NCBI GenBank assembly: GCA_903826205.1 | Contig: CAIKDP010000375.1 | Coordinates: 1 to 59,195, forward strand | Reading direction: 5' to 3' | Origin: Akkermansiaceae bacterium | GTDB lineage: Bacteria; Verrucomicrobiota; Verrucomicrobiia; Verrucomicrobiales; Akkermansiaceae | Length of the DNA: 59,195 bases | Part shown: piece by piece, positions 1 through 10,409 of the stretch | How positions within the stretch are numbered: position 1 is the stretch's first letter | Layout: every line of letters begins with the position of its first letter | The notes under the pieces: model-generated | Seen by the model: the letters and a program-made list of their open reading frames with translations, nothing else | What the model was told of the DNA's origin: nothing | Databases searched by the model: none | Position numbers and translations under genes: made by a program

Positions 1-2
1 AG

Positions 3-1715
3 CGTGGCATCGTGTTGGGCTCCGGCGGCGGTGCGTTTGACACGGCAACCTCCAACAAGACATTGACCGTGACGGGCGTCATCTCCGGCAGCGGCGCCCT
101 GACCAAGACGGGCGCGGGCAATCTAACACTCACCGGAGCCAACACCTACGCCGGTGCCACCACCGTCAGCGGCGGTACACTGGGCCTCGCGGCGGATAGT
201 GGGCTGGGAACCGCCCCGGAAGCCATCACCGCGGGGCATTTGGTGCTCAACGGCGGCACCCTGGCCGCCACCAATACCTTCGAACTCGCCAGCACCCGCG
301 GCGTCCAGCTCGCAACCACCAGCACGCTCGACGTCGCTGCCGACATGACCTTGACCTACAGCGGCGTCGTGGCCGGACCGGGTGGGCTTAACAAGACCGG
401 CACCGGTACGCTTGAGTTGTTAGGACGCAACCAATTCGCCGGTGAAATCACCCACAACGCCGGCACGCTAGTCATCAATTCCGGCATGAGTCTTGGCGCT
501 TATGTGGAAGGTGAATCCGGCGGCCAACTCGTCTTTGCCGGTACCGCCACCCTGAAACTGGCGGCGGACGTCAACGCCGCCCGCAGCTTCGTTTTCAACG
601 AAGGCGCCACGGCCACGATTGACACCGACGGCCACACGTTCGAGCAGAGCGGGGTGTTCTCCGGTGGCGGCGCGCTGACCAAGACCGGCACCGGCACGCT
701 AACTCTCACCGGCACCAACGCCAACGCCTACAGCGGCCTGACCACGGTCAAGGAGGGGGAATTGAACCTCAACAGAGCCCCCGGCACCTTGGCGGTGAGC
801 GGCGATCTAACGATCGGCGACGGCACGGGCGGAGCCAATGCCGACGTGGTGAGGCTGCAAGCCAGCGGCCAGATTTCGAGCACCGCCGTCGTGCGTATCA
901 ACGGCAGCAGCGGCAAGCTCGACCTCAACGGCAACGCCCAGGTGATAGGTTCGTTGGCGGACGCCGGCACGCTCACCGCCAATGGCAGCAGCGTGGCCTT
1001 GGGCAGCGCAGGGGCTCTGACAGTTGGGGATGCCACCAGTACCACCTTCTCCGGGGTGATCTCCGGCACCGATGGCTCCCTGACCAAGCAAGGCAGTGGC
1101 ACCTTGGTCCTCACCGGATCTAACACCTACACCGGCGCCACCACGGTCGATGCGGGGATTTTGGTGGTCAATGGCGACCAACATGCGGCCACCGGCGCGG
1201 TCGCAGTCTCCGGCACGCTCGCCGGCACCGGCACGCTCGGCGGGGCCACCACCATCAACTCTGGCGGCACCCATGCGCCAGGGGAGGTGGGCACGGTGGG
1301 TACGCAGAATTTCTCCGGCGATCTGACGTACGCTGACGGTTCGATCTTCGAGTGGGATCTCAATGAAAACTCAACGAGCAACATGGGCTATGACATGGTG
1401 GGTGCGGCAGGCAAGATCAGCGTCGATACCAGCAACACCACCTTCAGGATTGTCTTCGGTGATAGCGTCGACATGAACGATGAGTTCTGGAGCACGCCGC
1501 ACGTCACCCGCCAATGGGCGATGCACTCGATCTTTGGCAAGGCGTTCTTCTCGGGGGCTTTTTCCACCGTGGAGACCCGCGGCGCCACCGTCAATCCCCT
1601 CGGCAGCTTCAAAATCGACGGCTCGTACCTGACCTACACCACCGTCCCCGAACCGAGCAGCGTGCTGGCGGGCTTGTTGTTAGGTGCGGGCTTGCTGCGC
1701 CGCCGGCGCAACTGA
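3..1715 (+). CDS. PEP-CTERM protein with autotransporter-associated beta-strand repeats (5' partial)
   Basis: The reading frame is open to the left edge of the window, so the start lies upstream; the GTG at 12 is not a credible start. At least four copies of a repeat of the type G-x-L-T-K-x-G-x-G-x-L-x-L-x-G-x-N (autotransporter-associated beta-strand repeat) are visible at about 88-177, 380-470, 670-765 and 1070-1165. These stack into a right-handed beta helix in known family members. The C-terminus has the PEP-CTERM layout: VPEPS, a hydrophobic helix, then RRRR and the stop, which in known systems is recognised by exosortase for cell-surface sorting. No exosortase gene lies in this window. 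The passenger function is unknown; surface display or matrix is inferred. Confidence 0.9.
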   Translation, partial: RGIVLGSGGGAFDTATSNKTLTVTGVISGSGALTKTGAGNLTLTGANTYAGATTVSGGTLGLAADSGLGTAPEAITAGHLVLNGGTLAATNTFELASTRGVQLATTSTLDVAADMTLTYSGVVAGPGGLNKTGTGTLELLGRNQFAGEITHNAGTLVINSGMSLGAYVEGESGGQLVFAGTATLKLAADVNAARSFVFNEGATATIDTDGHTFEQSGVFSGGGALTKTGTGTLTLTGTNANAYSGLTTVKEGELNLNRAPGTLAVSGDLTIGDGTGGANADVVRLQASGQISSTAVVRINGSSGKLDLNGNAQVIGSLADAGTLTANGSSVALGSAGALTVGDATSTTFSGVISGTDGSLTKQGSGTLVLTGSNTYTGATTVDAGILVVNGDQHAATGAVAVSGTLAGTGTLGGATTINSGGTHAPGEVGTVGTQNFSGDLTYADGSIFEWDLNENSTSNMGYDMVGAAGKISVDTSNTTFRIVFGDSVDMNDEFWSTPHVTRQWAMHSIFGKAFFSGAFSTVETRGATVNPLGSFKIDGSYLTYTTVPEPSSVLAGLLLGAGLLRRRRN

Positions 1716-2148
1716 GGCCGGCTTCAACAAATGACATGTCTCTATCCAAGGTGAACCGCTGATTCCAGGGATGGACCCGGGTGCCATGCCTGGCCTCCTC
1801 CAACACGGTAGCTCCACCCCCTGTGACCCGGTCGGACGTCAGCTGCTCCTATCAACCCGGGCCGGGACCTGCGGCGCCCGCCTGCCGGCACCCACGGCAA
1901 ACGCGACAAATTCACTGACGATCGTCAGTGAATTTGTCGCGTTCTATCTTCCTACCCCAAAATTTCCTGCCAAAGCTCATGCAGTTGCGGTTCATTGCCG
2001 GGATTTATTTCAGTCAGTCAAACGCCTTGGCGTGAGCCTGCGCCGCCCACACGCGGTCTTGCAATTCGCCAAATCCCAGCCAAATTTCCGGCGTCGCCGT
2101 GCTCCTTGCGGTGCCGCGTCAGGTCCGTCCAGTATTGCCTTTTCACCC
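1716..2148. other. Intergenic region with long palindrome
   Basis: This 433-base gap separates the PEP-CTERM gene from cbiX. The only clear structure is the 44-base perfect palindrome at 1900-1943. I looked for a cobalamin riboswitch because cbiX follows, but saw no convincing B12-box. A longer frame open from 1771 runs into cbiX but has no family resemblance before 2149. Confidence 0.6.
1900..1943. repeat. 44-bp perfect palindrome (core GACGATCGTC)
   Basis: Positions 1900-1921 are the exact reverse complement of 1922-1943, with no loop. There is no T-run on either side, so it is not a classical intrinsic terminator. The centre GACGATCGTC resembles the centres of the dyads at 8107-8138 and 28374-28405. 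It could act as a terminator-like cruciform, a protein-binding site or a small palindromic repeat. Confidence 0.85.
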
Positions 2149-2970
2149 ATGCCCTTTGCCCCCAAACCTCATTCTGCATTGCTCATCGTCGGTCACGGAT
2201 CCACCCAAAACCCGGACTCCGCCACCCCGTATTTCGAGCACGCCGAGGAAATCCGCAGCCGCGGGCTGTTTGCCGAGGTCCATTGTGGCTTCTGGAAAGA
2301 GGAACCGTCGCTGCGGGAGGCGGCCTATCTGGTGGATTCGGACGAAATCTATGTGGTTCCCGATTTCATCAGCGAAGGGTATTTCACCCAGGATGTGATC
2401 CCGCGCGAACTCAGGCTCACCGGTCCCACCAGCGTCGTGCGCGGCAAAACCTTCCACTACTGCCTGCCCGTGGGCATCCATCCGTCCATGACCGGGTTGA
2501 TCCTGCGCCGTGCCAGGGAAGTGGCCCCGGACGTCGATCCCGCCACCACCACGCTCATCATCTGCGGTCACGGCACCCGCCAAAACCCCAACTCCGCCAA
2601 GGCCATCCGCGACCAGGTCGCACTCATCAGCGCGGCCCACGCAGGCTATGCGGCCGTGCGCGAGGCCTTCATGGAAGAGGCGCCGTTCATCGCCGATTGG
2701 CACCAATTCTCACCCACGCCGCATGTGGTCGTCGTGCCTTTCTTCATCTCCGACGGCCTCCACTCCTATCAGGATATCCCCGTGCTGCTGGGCATTGAAA
2801 CCGACGTCGGCCCCGCCGCGAGCCAACGCGAGGTCTTCCGCCACAACCCCCATGCCCTCCGCGGCAAGGCCCTTTACTACTCGTCCGCCATCGGCACCGA
2901 ACGCTTCATCGCCGATGTCATCCTCGACCAGGTCCACGATTTTGATGCCACCCACAAGGCTTCCAAATGA
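2149..2970 (+). CDS. CbiX-type sirohydrochlorin chelatase, two-domain
   Basis: The 273-residue protein has two CbiX-like halves. Each begins with a glycine-histidine motif after a beta strand: VGHGS at residues 14-18 and CGHGT near 139-143. Family members insert cobalt or iron into sirohydrochlorin, for cobalamin or siroheme, and use active-site histidines for the metal. The ATG at 2149 is chosen because recognisable sequence (PHSALLIVGHGS) begins just after it, and it has the C-rich context TTCACCC found before many starts here. The next gene, starting 28 bases downstream, looks like the Fe-S module that is fused to CbiX in DR2241-type proteins, so the two probably work together. The metal and the end product cannot be told from sequence. 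Confidence 0.8.
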   Translation: MPFAPKPHSALLIVGHGSTQNPDSATPYFEHAEEIRSRGLFAEVHCGFWKEEPSLREAAYLVDSDEIYVVPDFISEGYFTQDVIPRELRLTGPTSVVRGKTFHYCLPVGIHPSMTGLILRRAREVAPDVDPATTTLIICGHGTRQNPNSAKAIRDQVALISAAHAGYAAVREAFMEEAPFIADWHQFSPTPHVVVVPFFISDGLHSYQDIPVLLGIETDVGPAASQREVFRHNPHALRGKALYYSSAIGTERFIADVILDQVHDFDATHKASK

Positions 2971-2998
2971 GCCACTTCCGCCGATTTTCACTGCATTC

Positions 2999-3670
2999 AT
3001 GGAACCGATGACCCACTCCCAAAAACTCGCCCAAGCCATCGCCTCGGGTACCCACCGCATCGGGGAAATCGAGATTCAAACAGAGGTTTCAAACGGAGGC
3101 TTTAAACTCTGCCATGCCTACGATGGGACGGTCGGCACGGCGGCGGAGAGTGGCATGCTGACGGTCTATGATGGTCCGGCGGCGGCGCGCGAGATTGCGG
3201 CATATGCCGAGGATGGCAGCTACCGCTTTCTCAAGGGGCAGCGGAATTTGCGCCGGGGCTGGCTGCTGCGGCTCGCCAGCGTCGAGGACCTGCGGCTGGC
3301 GCTGGATCAATTCTATCCGGCTTGCGTCGGCCTCTGGCTGGCGCAGCAGGACGGCACGCTGGAAGTGACTCCGCTCCGCGACACGCTACAGCGCCAAAGC
3401 GGCATGTACCGCCGTGCCCAGGCGCTCGACGATGGCGCGCTCCAAGCGCTCGTGCCGCACACCTGCGGTTCCGCCATTCCTTGTGCCAGGCGCATCCTCT
3501 GGCAAATCGACGCGCACACGCCGCTGCTGCCCAGCGCCGCCAGCAGGTGCAGCGGCCTCCCTGACGAGGTGGCCGCGGCTGGGCAGGCCATCCCGCTGCT
3601 GTGCCGCGAGGCCTGCAACCATTTTGTGGCCGCATGCCTGGCCAGCGCGAAAGCGGTGCCGGCCGGTTGA
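2999..3670 (+). CDS. DR2241-type 4Fe-4S protein, putative CbiX partner
   Basis: A 223-residue protein follows cbiX closely. Its C-terminal third holds cysteines in a layout like the 4Fe-4S domain known from Deinococcus DR2241: C156, C162 followed by ARRILWQI, then C202 and C206 in LLCREAC. The motif RQSGMYRRA at 132-140 also fits what I recall of that family. In DR2241 this domain sits in one chain with CbiX; here it is a separate gene. The likely role is redox or substrate handling in tetrapyrrole metal insertion, which is inferred. ATG at 3008 is an alternative start. The gene is convergent with the DUF2892 gene, with stops 13 bases apart. Confidence 0.6.
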   Translation: MEPMTHSQKLAQAIASGTHRIGEIEIQTEVSNGGFKLCHAYDGTVGTAAESGMLTVYDGPAAAREIAAYAEDGSYRFLKGQRNLRRGWLLRLASVEDLRLALDQFYPACVGLWLAQQDGTLEVTPLRDTLQRQSGMYRRAQALDDGALQALVPHTCGSAIPCARRILWQIDAHTPLLPSAASRCSGLPDEVAAAGQAIPLLCREACNHFVAACLASAKAVPAG

Positions 3671-3683
3671 ATCCTCGGCTGAC

Positions 3684-3920
3684 CTACGCGGAGGGATCCG
3701 GCTTATGGCCACCCCAGTGGATGAGGCCTTCCCTATCGAGCCAGCCGAGCTTGGTCAACAGGATGGACGGCGGACAAAACCCGGTGAACACCGACTGGAT
3801 CAAATTCACCCCGGCGAAGGCGGGCAACAGCAACCACCACGGGCTAACAAAATAGGTCAGGGCGGTGCCAAGCAGCACGACCGTACCGGCGAGCAGACGG
3901 ATGAGGGAATCAATTTTCAT
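3684..3920 (-). CDS. DUF2892 (YgaP-type transmembrane domain) protein
   Basis: A 78-residue protein made almost entirely of two hydrophobic helices: [19 protein letters not shown], and [18 protein letters not shown], followed by TGFCPP. This is the DUF2892 pattern found at the C-terminus of YgaP rhodaneses and as stand-alone small inner-membrane proteins. The start at 3920 (MKIDSL) matches the family start; an upstream ATG at 3953 would add eleven unlike residues. Function is unknown; the conserved cysteine after the second helix is typical of the family. Confidence 0.75.
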   Translation of the reverse strand: MKIDSLIRLLAGTVVLLGTALTYFVSPWWLLLPAFAGVNLIQSVFTGFCPPSILLTKLGWLDREGLIHWGGHKPDPSA

Positions 3921-4087
3921 GGGGGATGGCGATATTCCACCCCCAACATGCACTCACTGGCACGCATGTCAACCCCCGCAGGTCCCGGCCTATGGGCCCT
4001 TGCGTTGCAATATGGCCGGACATCTTTGGGGGAAGTGTGAAATCGGTTTACAGGGATTGCCCGGCTGGCCTATTCTGCGTCCCCACC

Positions 4088-5718
<1,631 letters not shown>

Positions 5719-5722
<4 letters not shown>

Positions 5723-6336
5723 TACTGCCCGTCATCCACCTCCCGGATTTGATAGACTATCAGGATGCGCTGCGCCTGCAAGAGCAGGCGGTCGAGGCCA
5801 TTCTCGATGGCAGCGGCGGGGAGCGGGTCTATTTGTTAGAGCACCGCCCGGTGTTCACCATCGGGCGGCTGCGGGACCAGTCCTCGCTGCGGGATGCCGG
5901 CGCGTTGCCTCATCCCGTGGTGGAAACCAACCGCGGCGGCCAGGCGACCTATCACGGGCCGGGCCAGCTCGTCGGCTATCCGATCCTTGATCTGTCCGCG
6001 CGCGGCCGCGACCTGCACCTGCATCTGCGCGGCATCGAGGACGCGCTGATTCGTGCCTGCGCCGCCTTTGGCGTCACCGCCGGGCGCCGGGATGATCTAA
6101 CAGGCGTGTGGGTTGCCAACCGCAAACTCGCCTCGATCGGCGTGGGCGTGCGCAAGTGGGTGTCGATGCACGGGTTTGCCCTCAACGTCACCAATGCCTG
6201 CCTGCCGCCGTTTCTGGCCATCACCCCGTGCGGCATCGCCGGCGTGGCCATGACCAGCCTGGAAGCGGAGGCCGGGCGGGCCATGCCGATGGCCGAAGCG
6301 GTGGCGGCGGTGACCAGGGAACTGCGCGGGTTGTAG
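5719..6336 (+). CDS. lipB: Octanoyl-[ACP]:protein N-octanoyltransferase LipB
   Basis: The 205-residue protein carries the LipB signatures [12 protein letters not shown] (72-83), RKLASIG with the catalytic lysine at 136, and ITPCGI with the catalytic cysteine at 171. It transfers octanoyl from ACP to the lipoyl domains of 2-oxoacid dehydrogenases and the glycine cleavage system. The start is TTG at 5719, overlapping the fumarase stop; no better start lies nearby. Its partner lipA is in the same window on the other strand (18315-19259) but not in the same operon. Confidence 0.93.
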
Positions 6337-6520
6337 CGGGTGGCCGGTCTTATGGCCCGGGCATGCCCGGACATGTGGCCCGGAGCCCAAGGGTTGCACC
6401 GGCTGTCCCGGGTGACTGTCACCCCCCCGGTAGAGGCCAGGATGGAATGGCTGGCCCCTCTTTCGTCTTCTGGTCTTGCGTCTTTTACTCCTACGTCTAT
6501 GACTCGTCCCGTCCGCACTC

Positions 6521-7558
6521 ATGTCCGAGAATTTTTACCAACAAACCACCAGCGCCCCGGCCACCCCGTTTGATGTCTCGTTGCGGCCCCCGGCCTTTTC
6601 CGAGTTTATCGGCCAGGAAAAGGTCAAGGAGCGCCTATTGCTCATGTTGGAGGCCGCCAAACAACGCGGCGATGTGCTCGACCATGTCCTGCTCTCCGGC
6701 CCGCCCGGATTGGGAAAAACCACCCTTGCCAACCTCATCGCCCGCGCCGCCGGCAGCCAACTCCACACCACCTCCGGTCCGCAAATCGAAAAGGCCGGCG
6801 ACCTTGCCGGCATCCTCACCAACATCCAACGCGGCGACATCCTCTTTATCGATGAGATCCACCGCCTCCATCCCGCCATCGAGGAATACCTCTATCCGGC
6901 CATGGAGGACTTCCGCCTCGACATCATCATCGACTCCGGCCCCGCCGCCCGCTCGATCCAAATCAACTTGCCGCGCTTCACCCTGGTCGGCGCCACCACC
7001 CGCTCCGGCATGCTCACCGCCCCCTTGCGCTCACGCTTCGGCCTGATCAACCGCCTCGACTATTACTCACAGGACGAGCTGGCCCTCATCATCGAACGCT
7101 CCGCCGGCTTGTTGGATGTGGTGATCGAACGTTGTGGCGCACTCGAGGTCGCTTCGCGGTCCCGCGGCACGCCCCGCGTCGCCAACGCCCTGTTGCGCTG
7201 GGTCCGCGATTTCGCCCAAGTCCGCGGCGGCGGCTTCATCGATGAAAAAACCGCCGATGCCGCCCTCGCCATGATCGAAATCGACGCCCAAGGACTCGAT
7301 GAAATGGACATGCGTTTGTTGGAATCGCTCATCTACAAATTCGGCGGCGGGCCGGTGGGCCTCAACTCGCTGGCGGTCGCGGTGGGCGAGGACGCCGCCA
7401 CCATCGAGGAGGTGCACGAACCGTTTTTGATCATGCAGGGTTACCTGCAGCGGACGCCCCGCGGACGCCTTGCCATGCCCTCCGCCTATCAGAAAATTGG
7501 CGCCCCGCCGCCCGCCCGCCCGCCCGACCCGCCCGACCCGCAGGCCAGCTTGTTTTGA
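6521..7558 (+). CDS. ruvB: Holliday junction branch migration helicase RuvB
   Basis: A 345-residue AAA+ ATPase with Walker [10 protein letters not shown] at 60-68, Walker B FIDEIH near 114-119, the sensor region GATTRSG and the C-terminal winged helix ending LQRTPRGR. It drives branch migration with RuvA during recombination repair. The C-terminus has an extra proline-rich tail ([12 protein letters not shown]) encoded by a CCCGCC-type run, beyond the usual family end. ruvA and ruvC are not adjacent. A Fur-family gene follows 23 bases later across two tightly spaced CTAAC pentamers. Confidence 0.95.
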   Translation: MSENFYQQTTSAPATPFDVSLRPPAFSEFIGQEKVKERLLLMLEAAKQRGDVLDHVLLSGPPGLGKTTLANLIARAAGSQLHTTSGPQIEKAGDLAGILTNIQRGDILFIDEIHRLHPAIEEYLYPAMEDFRLDIIIDSGPAARSIQINLPRFTLVGATTRSGMLTAPLRSRFGLINRLDYYSQDELALIIERSAGLLDVVIERCGALEVASRSRGTPRVANALLRWVRDFAQVRGGGFIDEKTADAALAMIEIDAQGLDEMDMRLLESLIYKFGGGPVGLNSLAVAVGEDAATIEEVHEPFLIMQGYLQRTPRGRLAMPSAYQKIGAPPPARPPDPPDPQASLF

Positions 7559-7581
7559 TTGGCTAACAACCTAACAGACCA

Positions 7582-8007
7582 ATGAACCCGCTCATTCAGC
7601 AAACCATCGGGCGTTGCCGCGAGGCCGGCTTGCGCCGCACCAAGGCGCTGGAGGAATTGCTCGCCACCCTGTTGGAGAGCGCCCGCCCGATGACCCTGGC
7701 CGAACTGGCGGCTTCGCCGCGGCTCGCCGACCAATGTGACAAGGCAACGGTGTTCCGCCTGTTGCAGCGCCTCATCGGGCATGGCATCGTGCGCCGCCTA
7801 GGGCTCCACGAACGGGCGGCGTATTTCACCCTGCTATTGCCCGGCCGGCACAACGACTATCTCATCTGCACCGGCTGCGGCAGCATCGAGGCCATCACCG
7901 CGCCCTGCCCGGTGCATGAATTGGAAGATGAAATCCGCGCCAAAACCGGCTATCGCAACCTCTATCATGAGTTGGAGTTCTTCGGCCTCTGCCCGCATTG
8001 TGAGTGA
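7582..8007 (+). CDS. Fur-family metal-responsive regulator
   Basis: A 141-residue protein with an N-terminal winged helix (KATVFRLLQRLIGHGIVRR at about 54-72) and a C-terminal dimerisation domain with two CxxC pairs: C96/C99 in ICTGCG and C137/C140 in LCPHCE. These form the structural zinc site of Fur, Zur and PerR proteins. The HND motif at 90-92 replaces the more usual HHDH, so sensing specificity cannot be assigned; Zur, Fur and PerR are all possible. It probably shares a transcript with ruvB. Its 3' end faces holB, with the dyad at 8107-8138 between them. Confidence 0.8.
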   Translation: MNPLIQQTIGRCREAGLRRTKALEELLATLLESARPMTLAELAASPRLADQCDKATVFRLLQRLIGHGIVRRLGLHERAAYFTLLLPGRHNDYLICTGCGSIEAITAPCPVHELEDEIRAKTGYRNLYHELEFFGLCPHCE

Positions 8008-8106
8008 CCGCCAGCCCGGCTCGCGCACAACCCCTTTCCATATTGCCTGGCCGAAACTCAGGATGAGGCGTCTTCTTGGTTCGGGAAGGCAAGCTCCCCC
8101 ACATGA

Positions 8107-8138
8107 CAATATCTTTGGACGACCGTCCAAAGATATTG
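8107..8138. terminator. Dyad between convergent genes (core GACGACCGTC)
   Basis: Two 15-base arms (8107-8121 and 8124-8138) are perfect inverted repeats around a 2-base centre. The element lies between the convergent Fur-family gene (ends 8007) and holB (ends 8197), where a bidirectional terminator would be expected. It lacks a T-tract, and its core matches the dyad at 28374-28405, so a repeat or protein-binding role is equally possible. Confidence 0.55.
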
Positions 8139-8196
8139 CAAGATTGGGTGTCAGATTGAGGCAGTTCCTTTGATTGAAATTAGGATGTGGCAAGGC

Positions 8197-9210
8197 TCAG
8201 CCAAACGCCTTGAGGAAGCCGACCTCGAGGGCGAGCGGCTCGAAGGCATTGGTCTCGAGGGTGCGGCGCAGGGCATCGAGCGACTCGATGCGTTGCAGCA
8301 GGCGGGATTCACTTTCAGTTTCGGCGATGGGTCGCAGCTTGGGCGCGGAGTCCGGGAAATCCAGGCCCGCGGCCTGGGTTTTGAGGCGCAGCAAATCGGC
8401 CATCCAGGCCATGAGCACATCGAACAAGCGGCTGCGGCCATCGAGATATTCGGCCTGTGCCGCCGCCTCGTGAAACGCCTTGCGTTCTTTGAGCCAGGCC
8501 CCGTCGGTGGCCTCCCGATAGGCGGCGATTTCCTCCTTCTCCGCGGCGGCGGCGGCCGCCTCCGCGGCCGTCCGGTGTTGGGCAAGAAACGACACAAAGG
8601 CCGCCTTGAGATGCAAAGCCGCCACCGGTGTGCCAAAGCCGCGGGTAGCCGCCTGATTGAGGGCGGCCACCAACTCGGCGCCACCTTCGGCCAGCAGCGG
8701 CCGCCCGCCTAACAGCTGGATGCACACGCAGCGCGAAAGAATCGTTGGCAGCAGCCGCTGGGGATTGGCGGTGAGTAACAACAACAGTGTTTTTGGCGGC
8801 GGCTCTTCGAGGGTTTTCAAAAACGCATTGGCAGCCTGGTCGTTCATGCGGTCCGCTTCGGTGATAACGCCCACCTTGCAAGCCCCGCCCGGGGCCGCCA
8901 GATGCAGGGTGTGTTCCAGATCGCGGATTTCATCCACGCCGATGCGGCGGGACTTCATGCGTGGTCGCAACACCCGCACCCATCCGCTTTCCAAGTCATC
9001 GAGCGGCGGCACCTCCACAGCCACCGGTGCCCCAAACAAATCAAAGCCGGTACTTGCCTGCGCGCCTCCATTGACCAATTGGATCAGGCGTGCGGCCAAC
9101 ATTTCCTTGCCACAGCCCACCGCTCCGCTGAGTAAAAACGCATGGGCCAGGCGACCGCGCTGGTGTGCCGCTGAGATCAATTCGAAGGCCCGTTCGGAGG
9201 TGTATGCCAT
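8197..9210 (-). CDS. holB: DNA polymerase III subunit delta' (HolB)
   Basis: A 337-residue clamp-loader subunit. It shows a P-loop-like motif (SGAVGCGKEMLA), the central helix DQAANAFLKTLEEPP and the SRC motif (LPTILSRC) characteristic of DnaX and delta' proteins. The zinc-ribbon cysteines seen in some delta' and tau subunits are absent. It opens and loads the sliding clamp as part of the replisome. Start at 9210 (MAYTSERAF) fits the family; an in-frame start at 9246 would add twelve basic residues. It is convergent with the Fur-family gene and divergent from hisI. Confidence 0.87.
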   Translation of the reverse strand: MAYTSERAFELISAAHQRGRLAHAFLLSGAVGCGKEMLAARLIQLVNGGAQASTGFDLFGAPVAVEVPPLDDLESGWVRVLRPRMKSRRIGVDEIRDLEHTLHLAAPGGACKVGVITEADRMNDQAANAFLKTLEEPPPKTLLLLLTANPQRLLPTILSRCVCIQLLGGRPLLAEGGAELVAALNQAATRGFGTPVAALHLKAAFVSFLAQHRTAAEAAAAAAEKEEIAAYREATDGAWLKERKAFHEAAAQAEYLDGRSRLFDVLMAWMADLLRLKTQAAGLDFPDSAPKLRPIAETESESRLLQRIESLDALRRTLETNAFEPLALEVGFLKAFG

Positions 9211-9314
9211 GCGCGCCGATGGTGCCCGGCCACGCCCGCCGCGCAACCAGAAATGATCGTCCCACCTGAGAATGTGCGCTGGACAAGGTTCGGACCGCCT
9301 TGCATGCTCGGGGC

Positions 9315-9782
9315 ATGGACTCCAACCCCCCCTTCGCCCCCCGCGGCAGCCACGCCGAAGTCGAGGAAGGCCGCAGTTTTTGCCCGAAATTCGCGGCGGA
9401 CGGCCTGATTCCGGCGCTCGCCATCGATGCCACCACCCGCGAGCCGTTGATGCTCGCCTACATGAACGCCGAATCCCTGCGCCGCACCCTGGAAATCGGC
9501 GAGGCGGTCTATTGGTCCCGCTCCCGCAGCGAATACTGGCATAAGGGTGCCACTTCCGGCCACATCCAGCGCATCGTGGAAATCCGTACCGACTGTGATC
9601 AGGACGCGTTGATACTCGTCGTCGAGCAAGTGGGAGCCGGGGCCTGCCACACCGGCCGGGGCAGTTGTTTTTACCGGCGTTTGGTCCCGGATGCCGCCAC
9701 GGGCGGGGCCAAATTGGAGTTTCTCAGCACCGAACTGACCTTCGATCCGGAAAAAGTTTACGCAAAACCGCCGCTTGGATGA
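9315..9782 (+). CDS. hisI: Phosphoribosyl-AMP cyclohydrolase HisI
   Basis: A 155-residue single-domain HisI. Metal and catalytic motifs are present: [10 protein letters not shown], the aspartate/cysteine cluster DCDQD at 93-97, and [12 protein letters not shown] with C111 and C118. It opens the imidazole ring of PR-AMP in histidine synthesis using zinc and magnesium. The HisE pyrophosphohydrolase domain that is fused in some bacteria is absent. No other his gene is nearby, so histidine genes appear scattered. The ATG at 9315 is chosen over an upstream TTG at 9300. Confidence 0.93.
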   Translation: MDSNPPFAPRGSHAEVEEGRSFCPKFAADGLIPALAIDATTREPLMLAYMNAESLRRTLEIGEAVYWSRSRSEYWHKGATSGHIQRIVEIRTDCDQDALILVVEQVGAGACHTGRGSCFYRRLVPDAATGGAKLEFLSTELTFDPEKVYAKPPLG

Positions 9783-9881
9783 ATTTCGCAGTTGCAATTG
9801 TGCCGCACATCACCTAGCTCTGCCGCCCCGCGCTGCGGGTCGCACTGACCCGGACGCCCCACACCGCACCTATTTCCCGCC

Positions 9882-9888
9882 AAGGAGG
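9882..9888 (+). promoter_or_regulatory. Canonical Shine-Dalgarno site of rplS
   Basis: AAGGAGG lies five bases before the rplS ATG. It is the clearest anti-16S match before any start in this window, where most lead genes have a C-rich stretch instead, and so it marks rplS as an exception. Confidence 0.85.
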
Positions 9889-9893
9889 ACCCC

Positions 9894-10238
9894 ATGGACA
9901 TCATAAAAAAAATCGAACAGGAACAGATGAAACAAGACGTCGCCGAATTCAACATCGGCGATACCGTCAAGGTCCACACCCGCGTCGTTGAAGGCGGCAA
10001 GGAGCGCGTGCAGATTTTTGCCGGCATTGTCATTGCCCGCCGTGGCAGTGGCGTGAACGCCTCCTTCACCGTGCGCAAAATCTCCTACGGCGAAGGCGTA
10101 GAGCGCGTGTTTCCGGTGCACACCCCGCGCATCGCCAAGATTGAGGTCACTCACAAGGGCAAGGTCCGCCGCGCCAAGTTGCACTACCTCCGCGATCGCG
10201 TCGGCAAGCGCGCCCTCCTCGTCAAATCCGAGAGCTGA
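9894..10238 (+). CDS. rplS: 50S ribosomal protein L19
   Basis: A 114-residue protein of normal L19 length with family motifs: [49 protein letters not shown] and KAKLHYLR-like [14 protein letters not shown]19 sits at the subunit interface of the ribosome. It is preceded by a strong AAGGAGG and followed by an intrinsic terminator at 10267-10300, so it seems to be the end of a short transcript. The usual trmD and rpsP neighbours are absent. Confidence 0.97.
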   Translation: MDIIKKIEQEQMKQDVAEFNIGDTVKVHTRVVEGGKERVQIFAGIVIARRGSGVNASFTVRKISYGEGVERVFPVHTPRIAKIEVTHKGKVRRAKLHYLRDRVGKRALLVKSES

Positions 10239-10266
10239 GCCAATCCCTGGCAACCTTTTCACCCCT

Positions 10267-10300
10267 CAAGAGGCATCCTGCACCGGGATGCCTCTTGTTT
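10267..10300 (+). terminator. Intrinsic terminator of rplS
   Basis: A 12-base-pair perfect stem (10267-10278 with 10286-10297), 7-base loop, followed by TTT and a mixed T-rich stretch. It lies 28 bases after the rplS stop and before the facing topB gene. Confidence 0.8.
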
Positions 10301-10409
10301 CGTTAGAAGCGATGATCCATGCCTCGGGTTGGCCTGCAAATACAGGTTCCTTACCACACGGGCAAGCTGCCTGTGCCCCCCTTGAAACGCCCGCCCGCCA
10401 GCTTCGGCA

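Noticed and set aside
1716-2148. Possible cobalamin riboswitch upstream of cbiX
   Set aside because: I could not find a B12-box or a convincing multi-stem arrangement; only the palindrome stands out.
2999-3000. Reading the cbiX-downstream frame from an upstream start at 2510
   Set aside because: The part before 2999 is a shadow frame of cbiX; family resemblance begins after 2999.
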